Shown piece after piece: positions 55,565 to 64,000 of a DNA stretch of 64,000 nucleotides. The DNA comes from Marisa cornuarietis. Taxonomy: Eukaryota; Mollusca; Gastropoda; Architaenioglossa; Ampullariidae. The position numbers and the translations under genes were made by a program. Location of the stretch: contig SMMW01000005.1 in assembly GCA_004794655.1 (NCBI GenBank), forward strand, positions 1,922,001 through 1,986,000. Reading direction: 5' to 3'. The notes under the pieces are model-generated. The model ran no database searches, was not told where the DNA came from, and saw nothing but the letters and a program-made list of their open reading frames with translations. How positions within the stretch are numbered: position 1 is the first letter of the stretch; each line of letters begins with the position of its first letter.

Positions 55565-56174
55565 AGGGAAAAGCAAGTCAAATGGTAAATGTATGATCTA
55601 AAATGACAAATACTGACATTCTGAATCACGTTCGATCAAAATATTTGGTTGCAAAATTATCGAAATTATCGTCTGCTTACAATCGTGTCTAAAATACAGC
55701 CGTGTCCCGATTTATGAAGGCTATAATTTCTGAGTACTTTTTGCGAAAGAAAGCAACCATACTTGTCTTTGTGCGTTCTTCTTTTAAAACAGGCAGGGTG
55801 TGTGCAGATTACTGGCTTCGTTCGTGTACGAGGATCCGTACGAATTCTACTGTCAGTACAACCCAAATCAACGCAAGCCATACCAAAGGAATTCGCTTTC
55901 AGTACTGCACTGGCATTCTGTTTTTTACAAACAGATATCGTTGGCCTTACAAGCTCTTCCATGAGTATTGTAGTATCGAAGCACACAGTAGCTACATTGA
56001 AACATGTCCGTGTTAAAATTACATTATCATATTATCTTCTGTCATATTATAATTCACCTGCTCAACATTTCATAGCTGTAGTTTTTACCTCACTGCACGA
56101 TTTGCATATCCAGAATACGAGCGTTTTGACAACCCCCATTTAAGCCCAAATTACCATTTGAAATGCTTTTCCCT
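55565..56174. mobile_element. TTAA-flanked TIR element, about 610 bp
   Basis: Terminal inverted repeats AGGGAAAAGCA (left, from 55565) and TGCTTTTCCCT (right, to 56174) are perfect for 11 bp; similarity then continues, with mismatches, through TCAAATGGTAA. TTAA stands on both sides (55561-55564 and 56175-56178). TTAA duplication is typical of piggyBac-like elements, although the AGGG tip is not their usual end. Overlapping frames on both strands (about 100-126 codons) fill the inside but no transposase is recognised. Confidence 0.65.
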
Positions 56175-56178
56175 TTAA

Positions 56179-57660
56179 CTGAAAATATTTCTTTGTCTAC
56201 TTTTCCATGTTTTCTCAATGTAATATTACCTGAGAATGGGCAAGGGTGTTGAAAGCTGAAGAAAATTTTGATGAACTTATAGACAAACTGAAAATTTCAC
56301 CGATAGCTGAAATTTATAATTAGACGCAAATTACCACGATCTAATGTGTAAAAAAAAAATTCGACAGCGTGGTTTGTACTAGGTTAATTTAAATCGCTAA
56401 AATAGTACAGCTCAACGAGAGAATTAAAGTACTCGCAAAAGTAATTTTCTGTCAACTTTCCAGTCCCTTTATCGATGTAATAATTACTAAATGTTACCTG
56501 AGACTGACTTCAGCAGATGGAACTTCAATCTGTTCATAGATCAGTTGTCACGTTCGCCTAAAAACGTCTTTAAAGAAATACACGAATATGTTCTTAATTT
56601 TTATTTTAATTCTGTCTAAAAGTGTTTACAGATATGATGAAAGAATTCCATTTTAAGCAGTACTTTTTAACTGTGTGTATGGTTGTGTCACAATATCTTG
56701 ACGTTCATTCCTGCCACGACATCATTAGTAACATAAACATAATTGCAGAGAAGACCCATGCCCTACTAACCGACAGTATCTATCTTGTGAATGCTCATCA
56801 CACCAAGTGACTTTTATTCAAGGGAAGCAAGCGTTATTCAGTATTGTCTTTTTTGGATTATTTCCCCAGCAAAAGTAAACACAGCGACTCAAATCGCATG
56901 GATGAAACGAAGCATTGTAAAATTTTGCGACGGTTAAAGATAGAATTTTCAGTACAAATTAGACGACAGGAACAGATCGATATCTGTCGTGCTCAGGTGT
57001 GACATACTTCATAAAGCTAGAACGTAACATATATGTAGGAAGAATCTATTTGTACACAGATGTGTGCAGTCTCATAAAACACCTTCCAGCGTTTGACACT
57101 GAAACTAGAGCAACTGGGCAGTTGTATAAGTTACGTGTAAACAGGTGCCGGTAGGTAAGAGAAAGTATGGCAGCAGAAATATAGTTTGTACAGTTGTACA
57201 CGCCAACGGCTGTCTGTTCCAGATTGATAATACATGGGCGACTAGTAGGGCTCAGCAGATCAATAAGCACACAATAAGAAAATGCATGAAATTTGAATGT
57301 GGAGCAACCAACTGGGAAGCTGATAAGATTTAAAGACGGATGCATGGATTAGTATATTGAGGAGACAATGCAAACATTGTCAATATACACCGTGATCATG
57401 AAGTCTTGAGATCGCACTGCTGGATCACGGAATGATCAGTGTCCGATGGTAGGCGAGTGGTGACTGCATCACTGTGTGGGCAGTACTAGTCACAACCCAA
57501 AACACGCAGACAGTAGGTGTGGTGCCCTTCGAGAGCTAGTCTTGTTCGAGGAACTAATGGGCAGAGTCGGTGGAAGAGAGAATGGCCAAGTCAATGACGA
57601 CAGCACATAAGAGAGTTAACGGAAGTAAAGAGCTCGAAAGCCTATTGAAGAAGGGCTTCT
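56179..57660. other. intergenic, no gene recognised
   Basis: AT-rich sequence with only short random-looking frames. No RNA gene or clear repeat is seen. Confidence 0.45.
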
Positions 57661-57802
57661 AGGGGTTGGTGGTGCAGTACTAGGGGAAATTGGTGTCATG
57701 GGTTCGTATCTCAGCTATGACATACCTCACTATCTCTGCGTGTGAAACCTGTTTATAAGCTCACCGTCGTTGATTTTATTCGGGCATTTTGGCTCCCTCC
57801 AT

Positions 57803-57882
<80 letters not shown>

Positions 57883-58045
57883 TGCGTGCGTGCGTGCGCG
57901 CGCGCGTGTGTGTGTGTGTGTGTGTGTGTGTGCACGCGCGCCTACCTTAAAAGTGTGTGCTCGTGGGCCTGTACGTAAAGCGCTTTGAGTCAAACTGGTG
58001 CTGGGGCAAGATGCTATATCAATGCACTAATTAAATTAAAATTTA
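57661..58045 (+). mobile_element. SINE-like element interrupted by a (TG)n tract
   Basis: The left part carries a B-box-like GGTTCGTATCTC (57701-57712) after a TGGTGCAGTAC that partly fits an A box. The right part reads AAAGCGCTTTGAG (57976-57988), then a GATGCTATATCAATGCAC segment and an A/T-rich tail, as in 3' ends of molluscan tRNA-derived SINEs. A long (TG)n tract lies between. The two halves could be unrelated. Confidence 0.45.
57805..57941. repeat. (TG)n/(CG)n alternating tract
   Basis: About 137 bp of purine-pyrimidine alternation: (TG)n, then GTGC units, a short CGCGCGCGCG core (about 57897-57906), and (TG)n again. The pattern favours Z-DNA. Confidence 0.9.
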
Positions 58046-59120
58046 AAAAACACCATCATCAACCCCTGAAAGTTCACCCAAGAAACGTTCTGTGACAACC
58101 GTATTATTGTGAGCGTGCACGATGCGAGAGCCACTTCAGGAAACTTAATGCAAGGTGTTGGAATTAGAAAGTAGTGGAACGAAGGCAGATGCAGTTTAAG
58201 TCAGAGATTAATTTGACTGTAGTAAGAACACAGACTCTAGGGCACTAGAGACAAATCATATATATCATGTATATATTTAGTAATTACATGCTTTGGACTG
58301 CCCACACCTGTTGAATAATAATTTCTTACACCATAACATCTCGGAGTTTATAGCGCATGAAGGAGGAAGAAACGAGGGTGGATCTGTGGAGCTGTTGTAT
58401 TTAAAATTGTCTGTCGCTGCTTGTTCTGATTTCGATAACCTTTGCTTAGAAGAGTTAGTGCGAGTGGGCAGAAGAAAACACTGTCCAGAAAAGACAAGAG
58501 GACATCTACTGCCAGCATTTCCTCAACGCCATAAGGGATCACCGGATATATAAATGAATAAACCGTTCGTTCTACATTATCGATTAATCGAATCAGCGGA
58601 TTGCAGTAAGGTCGTTTCTTTGTGAGATGAATGCGCAAGCATACGTGCACTATTAAATAAATCTTTGCAAATTAATTTAACATATGTTCATCCATGCACT
58701 CCTGAAGCCAAACACAGCATGTGTATAATAAGAACCGCAAACAGTAAAGTCAATCAAATATTTATTTGTCGAACATACGTATTGCAGCAAGCAAATCAAT
58801 ACTTGCATCTCACTTATGCGATTAAAAACATTGTCTACAGTTCTGCATCCTGTGTGAAAGGAATCGCTTATATCCGTACTGTTAAAATTCATAAAAAAAT
58901 TAATCATTTTACAAAAAGTAAGATCAAATTTTATCTCCCGTTTCTTAAGCTCAGCCGAAATATGCTATACTTTTTGAAAAGATAATACCCGTACGCGACG
59001 AATTTGTTTTCTTTTTGCGAAATATTGGTATTTTTGTTGTAAAAGTTTTAGATATTTTTTTTACGAATGCGCAAACGTCCTAACGTGGTTGTCGATTGCT
59101 AAACCTGGATCTCAACCGAG

Positions 59121-59171
59121 TTTTATTTATTTATTTATTTTATTTTATTTATTTATTTATTTATTTATTTT
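59121..59171. repeat. (TTTA)n microsatellite
   Basis: Tandem TTTA/TTTTA units over about 50 bp. Confidence 0.85.
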
Positions 59172-59261
59172 CTCAATCATTCTGCTACACTTAGACCAGA
59201 ACCCAAACTCTAATCCTAAGTCCTAACTACAGCCGAACCCCCAACTCTGTCTCTATTCCGT

Positions 59262-59262
59262 A

Positions 59263-59338
<76 letters not shown>
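59262..59338. repeat. (CGCA)n(CA)n microsatellite
   Basis: About ten ACGC units followed by about seventeen CA dinucleotides. Confidence 0.9.
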
Positions 59339-59342
<4 letters not shown>

Positions 59343-60190
59343 TTGCTTACCAAAAAATAGCCAATTAAACGATGGTTTGCGTTTACATGGCAGAACTAGA
59401 AAATTTAGCGAAAATGTGGCTGTCGTTATTTGTTGCTGAAATGTTGGACTGACCTTTGATAATTGGTTTACTCAAGTGTTTACTGGACCTCCAAACACTT
59501 GTTCGTGAGGTTTATTTGTCAGAAGTCGAGTCTAACCAATACAATATTGTAGGCGGTGTTAAAACACTTAAAATTTAAATGCATTATTTCGAGCTTAGGC
59601 TCATTTTAGCTGAATTCGATTTAGACAGTTTGTTAGAGAGAAGGTAAGAAATAAAAAATATAAACATAAAAGAAGACCCGGAGGTCTTCGATTAAAAAAT
59701 GTTAGATGAAAGAACAAATAGATAGTAACTAAGGAAAACATAGCAAACACCCCATCCCACTATGCCCTAAGAGAGAGTCACCCGAACGGGGAGCTGCAGC
59801 CAGCAAGTTGAAGTCGATTTATTTATTCTTTTACTTCTACTCTTACTACTATAGTCTACTTTTTTCTTTGTTGTTTAGTAATTCCTATATACAAATCATT
59901 CCGAAAGAATGTTTGTCTGTATTGTCTCCGCACCATATAAAACTAATTCGATGTACTTTTCAAGAATCCATGTATCATCTAAAACCATACTATCGCATGC
60001 CATCTCTGTGTACATTGATGACAGCAAATAGGAAAGAATTACACTTTTATTACATTACAGTTTAAAATTCGTACTAGACTACAGCGTATCGTATTTTCAT
60101 GTGGAACATTTAAGATCTCATAAGCAGCAGGATTCCATTTGTTTCCTAATGCATTTCACTAAATAAATACTGTTTGTTAGTACTTACTCA

Positions 60191-60471
60191 TCAACACGAG
60201 AGCATGTATCAATACGGTCCATCGATAATAAACAAAGAATCGCAATAACGGCTATGTATTCACGATAAAATAAATGAGGATTTTGCAGACTACACCACAC
60301 TACATTAAACTAGGGAAAATATTTTAATTGCATTATTCCTGGTCTGCGAAAGATAAATTAGGGTCTGGGTTCGCTTTTATTAAGGGTAGAGAGACCCCTT
60401 CATACGCTGTATCGTTAGTACTTAGTGTAGGGGAACAGGGATACATTTTTATGAGCATGCTCTCGTGTTGA
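60191..60471. repeat. 281-bp inverted-repeat structure (possible MITE)
   Basis: Perfect 16-bp inverted arms: TCAACACGAGAGCATG at 60191-60206 and its reverse complement at 60456-60471. An 11-bp direct repeat, GTTAGTACTTA, lies just outside the left arm (60177-60187) and inside the right one (60414-60424). No clean target duplication flanks the arms. The inside is non-coding. Confidence 0.55.
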
Positions 60472-61560
60472 CGATGATGTAAAGAGGTTGCAAGGACTGT
60501 GTCTTCAGCCAGCCGTATGCATCGTTAATGCGCCCTGAGGTACAAGTTGACTCACTTAAGAGATTCATCAAGGGTTACAGCAGATTGGGTACAAAGCTAT
60601 CGAATCATTTCAACACGCTTCCATTCATTCTTGACAGATGAAAAAAAAAAACTTTTTGTGCACAACTTGCTGCGGTAATATTGCAGCTCTTTAGCTTTAT
60701 CTGTCGGTAAGAGAACGCTTAAGGGCTGTAAATGTTTTTTGACAGAATGTTTCACAAATTTGGCCACAACCGGAATCTTTGCCTGACAGATACCTGAGGT
60801 TCACCAAGTCATATTATTTATGTTAGAATTAGGATGCATTGTGATAATCTGTAGCTTTTTTACACCCTTTCATAATATAAAAGCTAAAAGTAAGTAGAAT
60901 GTGTTACAATATCCGCTGAATAGGGGAAGGGAGGTATTGATAGATAACACAGACCACAAGGGCCCCCTTCAATAAACAATGTCAAAGTTGGGAATATATT
61001 GCTAATTTAGACAGTCAGAATACTCGCTTGTGTGCACGAACGCATGCACGCACGCGCAAGCACACACATACACACAGCACAAGAGAAATTAATCGATGGC
61101 TTGAGTAATAAAAATCTAGCGACAGGAAAATAAATAATAACCCTTCTATTTCTTGGTATTTTTAATCAATAGACGCAACTTTTTCTCGAACTGATCACAG
61201 ACGCGTTCAACAGAAAGTAGCTTTTATAAAGTGTGGCAATATATCATTAAAATGCTTTTAGTTCAAGTTTTCCGACTTGTAATGCTTACAATTTAGGAGG
61301 TAAACATACGTACACACGTTGTAAAATTCTCTACACATTACATTTTGTTTTGAGAAAGCCAGTTATTACAAAAGGTCTATTTTCTTTGTTTCGTTGTGAG
61401 CTTTTTTTCTTTACTTTGGTCGTGCCAACCTGACAGGCAGTGTATCAACGTGGCTGGGTAGTATGGATACTGGCAATGTCAAGAACCAAAAAGGCTCACA
61501 ACCGCCCGCAGTGCATGTATTTCCCTGGCCAGGTAAACATCACTCTCACGTTCTGAACTT
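60472..61560. other. 3' flank of A4, no gene recognised
   Basis: AT-rich sequence up to the A4 stop codon. It includes a short CA-rich stretch at about 61033-61078. No gene is seen and no clear polyadenylation signal was found. Confidence 0.45.
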
Positions 61561-64000
61561 TTAATCGACAATATTTATCGAGATGTCTTTTCCTGGGACC
61601 TTACAAGGCCTTAATTTTTGCCTTTGTGATGAAAGCTGCGTTTTCAAACTTTCCATTACGCGTGCTTCTTCTACTTCTCTCCACTTCTCTAGCACGAGGT
61701 TAAACGTATACAGGAAGGGGTTGAGGGACGCATTCAGAGGCAGCACGAAGATCACCATGAATACGCTGACCTCACCCGGAACGGGAATTCCCAAACTTGC
61801 CATGATGCTGACCATTCCTATTGGAAACCAGCACAGGAAGTCAGATACTACGACAGTGGCCAGGCGACGAGCTATGATGATATCTTTTGATTTCTTTGTG
61901 GTGTTCGCTTTCATTGAATTCGCTCGTACTGACCAAAATATGCAAATCTGACCAACTGCTATGATGATAAACAAGACCATATTGAAGATGATCATAACTC
62001 CGAAAGCATAGCTGCGACCTTCAAAACCTTTTCTTGTTATCGGCAGCGGGATACAGATGCCGTTTTGACTATAAAACTCCCAGTCAGAGAAGAATGGTAA
62101 AAAAGGAACAACGGCCAGTGTAAAGCCTACAGCCCAAGCCAGTCCACACGCCCATGAGGCTGACCAGCGCTCAAAATGGAATTTACTAAACGGAAAGCGG
62201 AGAACGATAAAACGGTCGAGAGTTATGAGACAGATGATCAAGGCCGACACCTCGCTTGACATGAGGGACAAGAAACCGGCAACTTTGCACGTGGTGCTGA
62301 CTTTCCACTGGACATCGTTCCACAAGTAAGTTGAGCGGTAAGTTTCATCCGCACCTCCAACTATGGCCAGGTACACACCCATGAAGAAGTCCGATACACT
62401 CAGGTTAGTAACAAATACCCCAAACCCAGAGACATATTGGTGCCTGTGGTATAACTGCCGGAATAAAAAACTACCGACATTTCCGGATATCGACAAAGCA
62501 CAAAACAGCCATAAAAATGATCGGTATATGTCAGAACGCAAAAGGTCGTCGCAAGATGAAATTTCATCTTCTGGAGCAAAGCAGAATCCCATATCAAACA
62601 AGTCTGGAAGATTCTGCTTACAACAGAGTTTATAATTATCCGCAAAGACCATGCTAAGATACTGTGCGTTACTCAACACTTCCCTAGGAAATATCTTCAT
62701 CGAGTTTTTTCTTACGTCGACCTGTGCAATTCTTGGGAGGTAGGTAAACTTGTTGTCTGTAATGATTTCGATGCCGTTTGAAGACATATTTAGTGAATTA
62801 ATGTTCGGAAACTCAAGAAATATTTTACTGTCAAATGTAGTCAGCAAGCATCGAGACACATCAAGGGTCTGCAGATGAGTATGATGTGGACTGAAACCGC
62901 TGTTTATTAACGAGATGATAGGGTTTCCTGCTAGGCGCAAACGTTTGAGATTTTTTATTAAATAAAAAGTACTTAAGTCGAGAACTAAAATGTTATTGTC
63001 GCTAAGATCAAGAATCTGGAGGTTTGTAAGCTCACTCTGATAAACATTGGTTAAACTACACGAGGCTAGAGATAACCAAACAAGATAAGAATTAGACTTC
63101 ACGTCGTTAAGAGTCATGGTTGAACCGGTTGCATCTAAGTAACGCATTTCCGGGTAATCTTTCGCTATGAAAGATCTTCCACAAACAAACGCCAGGCCCT
63201 GGCAGACGCAGGCATCAGGGCAGCGCAGTCCACAGAACTTCTCATCGTCGTGTTGCGGACACTGTGGCCACCCGTCGCACACGTTGTCGGCATGGACACA
63301 AACACTGGATCCCCGACAGCGATAGAAGCCCGGACACGTGTATCGCTGGCAGTCTTCCTCGTCCTCGTGAGAGGGACAGTCGTACACACCGTTACAGCGC
63401 ACGTACACGGGCAAACAGTAAGCGGACTCACCTGCACACTTGAAGTGCGTTTGTGGACATGGTTCAGAAGATGATAAAGGTATTTGATAAAACTCACCTT
63501 GTCCGTCAAAATAAACCACCGCTGGAGCAAAAAATCTTTGCTTTGGTGGATACTCGTAGAAGAAATCAGACAAACAATCTTCGTCGGAACCATCCCAGCA
63601 GTCTTTATACAAGTCGCAGTAATATTTATATGGAATGCACTGTCCGTTACGACATGTGAACTCTTGGCACTTACTATCGTGCTGACAAAAATTCTCGTCA
63701 GACCCGTCAAAACAGTCAGGCCTGAAGTCGCACACCAGCGTGTAGGGCAGTGTAGCGAGATGGTCGTCACAGACAAACATTTCAGTCTCTACGGAAATTC
63801 CTACACTACTGCTAGTCATACAGGAAACAGGCAACTTTATTCTCCCACAGAATGATTTCACATCACACAAAGAAAACGTGTGTGTAACGTGACCTCCCGG
63901 ACACTGCACGACAGACACATTTTCAAGTCTTCTCCAAAGCGTCGTGGGATCTAAGATGTTAGGAAGTATAATTTGATTTTCTATGCTAACTTTCTGATGA
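61561..64000 (-). CDS. GRL101-like receptor A4, N-terminal part beyond the window
   Basis: The frame is open from the right edge (first full codon 63997-63999) to the stop at 61561, giving 812 visible residues. No in-frame ATG occurs near the edge, and the 27 codons before the GTG at 63918 align with A1 (LPNILDPTTLWRRLENVSVV against YPTFDNPMMLWRNRSNVSVV). The gene is therefore cut by the window, not truncated. Visible: end of the post-lectin linker, four LDLa modules, cysteine N-cap, LRR block, cysteine hinge, and 7TM with DRF (62209-62217), CWFP and NPFLY. The 7TM half is almost identical to A3 while the LRR part is much more diverged. A B-type partner is expected to the right, outside the window. 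Confidence 0.92.
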   Translation of the reverse strand, partial: HQKVSIENQIILPNILDPTTLWRRLENVSVVQCPGGHVTHTFSLCDVKSFCGRIKLPVSCMTSSSVGISVETEMFVCDDHLATLPYTLVCDFRPDCFDGSDENFCQHDSKCQEFTCRNGQCIPYKYYCDLYKDCWDGSDEDCLSDFFYEYPPKQRFFAPAVVYFDGQGEFYQIPLSSSEPCPQTHFKCAGESAYCLPVYVRCNGVYDCPSHEDEEDCQRYTCPGFYRCRGSSVCVHADNVCDGWPQCPQHDDEKFCGLRCPDACVCQGLAFVCGRSFIAKDYPEMRYLDATGSTMTLNDVKSNSYLVWLSLASCSLTNVYQSELTNLQILDLSDNNILVLDLSTFYLIKNLKRLRLAGNPIISLINSGFSPHHTHLQTLDVSRCLLTTFDSKIFLEFPNINSLNMSSNGIEIITDNKFTYLPRIAQVDVRKNSMKIFPREVLSNAQYLSMVFADNYKLCCKQNLPDLFDMGFCFAPEDEISSCDDLLRSDIYRSFLWLFCALSISGNVGSFLFRQLYHRHQYVSGFGVFVTNLSVSDFFMGVYLAIVGGADETYRSTYLWNDVQWKVSTTCKVAGFLSLMSSEVSALIICLITLDRFIVLRFPFSKFHFERWSASWACGLAWAVGFTLAVVPFLPFFSDWEFYSQNGICIPLPITRKGFEGRSYAFGVMIIFNMVLFIIIAVGQICIFWSVRANSMKANTTKKSKDIIIARRLATVVVSDFLCWFPIGMVSIMASLGIPVPGEVSVFMVIFVLPLNASLNPFLYTFNLVLEKWREVEEARVMESLKTQLSSQRQKLRPCKVPGKDISINIVD

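Larger units (their letters stand above)
58046..60190. other. intergenic, no gene recognised
   Basis: AT-rich with simple repeats, (TTTA)n and (CGCA)n(CA)n. Frames at 58293-58553, 58665-58985 and 59808-60065 are short and without known domains, so they are not called as genes. Confidence 0.45.

Noticed and set aside
55666..56143. Protein genes in the TTAA-flanked element
   Set aside because: Overlapping frames on opposite strands, no domain, inside an apparent non-autonomous element.
57742..57993. Several overlapping Val-Cys or His-Thr frames
   Set aside because: Simple-repeat translation of the TG/CG tract.
61561..63918. N-terminally truncated receptor starting at 63918
   Set aside because: The codon there is GTG and the frame is open through to the window edge with homologous sequence, so it is a partial gene and not a short form.

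Overview
This is animal nuclear DNA, most likely from a mollusc and probably a gastropod. Seven very large receptor genes are present, six complete and one cut by the right edge. All match the layout of GRL101, the snail G-protein-coupled receptor first described from Lymnaea: LDL-receptor class A (LDLa) modules plus leucine-rich repeats (LRRs) in front of a rhodopsin-like seven-helix domain. Each complete coding region is one uninterrupted frame of 1326-1368 codons, so no coding introns are visible. Low gene density, many microsatellites, non-LTR retrotransposon fragments, tRNA-derived SINEs and TIR elements also point to a metazoan genome. The species cannot be fixed from the sequence alone.

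Layout. 1-1696 is a 31-bp satellite that runs off the left edge. 3.56-22.44 kb and 22.45-39.99 kb are two head-to-tail copies of one segmental duplication. Each copy holds a divergent receptor pair: an A-type gene on the minus strand (9278-13384; 27156-31262) and a B-type gene on the plus strand (15545-19525; 33417-37412), about 2.15 kb apart. 40-43.8 kb holds a decayed receptor fragment and LINE debris. A more diverged pair follows (A 43860-47855 minus; B 50053-54090 plus; 2.2 kb apart). 54.1-61.5 kb is intergenic DNA with TIR, SINE-like and microsatellite sequence. The C-terminal two thirds of a fourth A-type gene (61561 to the edge, minus) closes the window. The pair period is a regular 16.6-17.9 kb.

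How the genes may work together. Every complete protein has a signal sequence, two CUB-like regions, an LDLa-like module, a C-type lectin domain (CTLD), four more LDLa modules, an LRR block with cysteine caps, and a 7TM domain. They should sit in the plasma membrane with a very large binding ectodomain. A and B types differ in signalling motifs (DRF versus ERL at the end of TM3) but are always arranged head-to-head at the same distance, which suggests shared control and perhaps joint function; this is inference. Ligands are not predictable.

Evolutionary signals. Duplicate copies differ mostly in short patches of the ectodomain (CTLD in B, CUB-like region in A). The LDLa4-5 module is homogenised between neighbouring pairs, including a 239-bp stretch identical between two otherwise diverged B genes. 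Paralogous empty sites show several transposon insertions that postdate the duplication: a solo-LTR-like element, a hAT-type MITE and a SINE.
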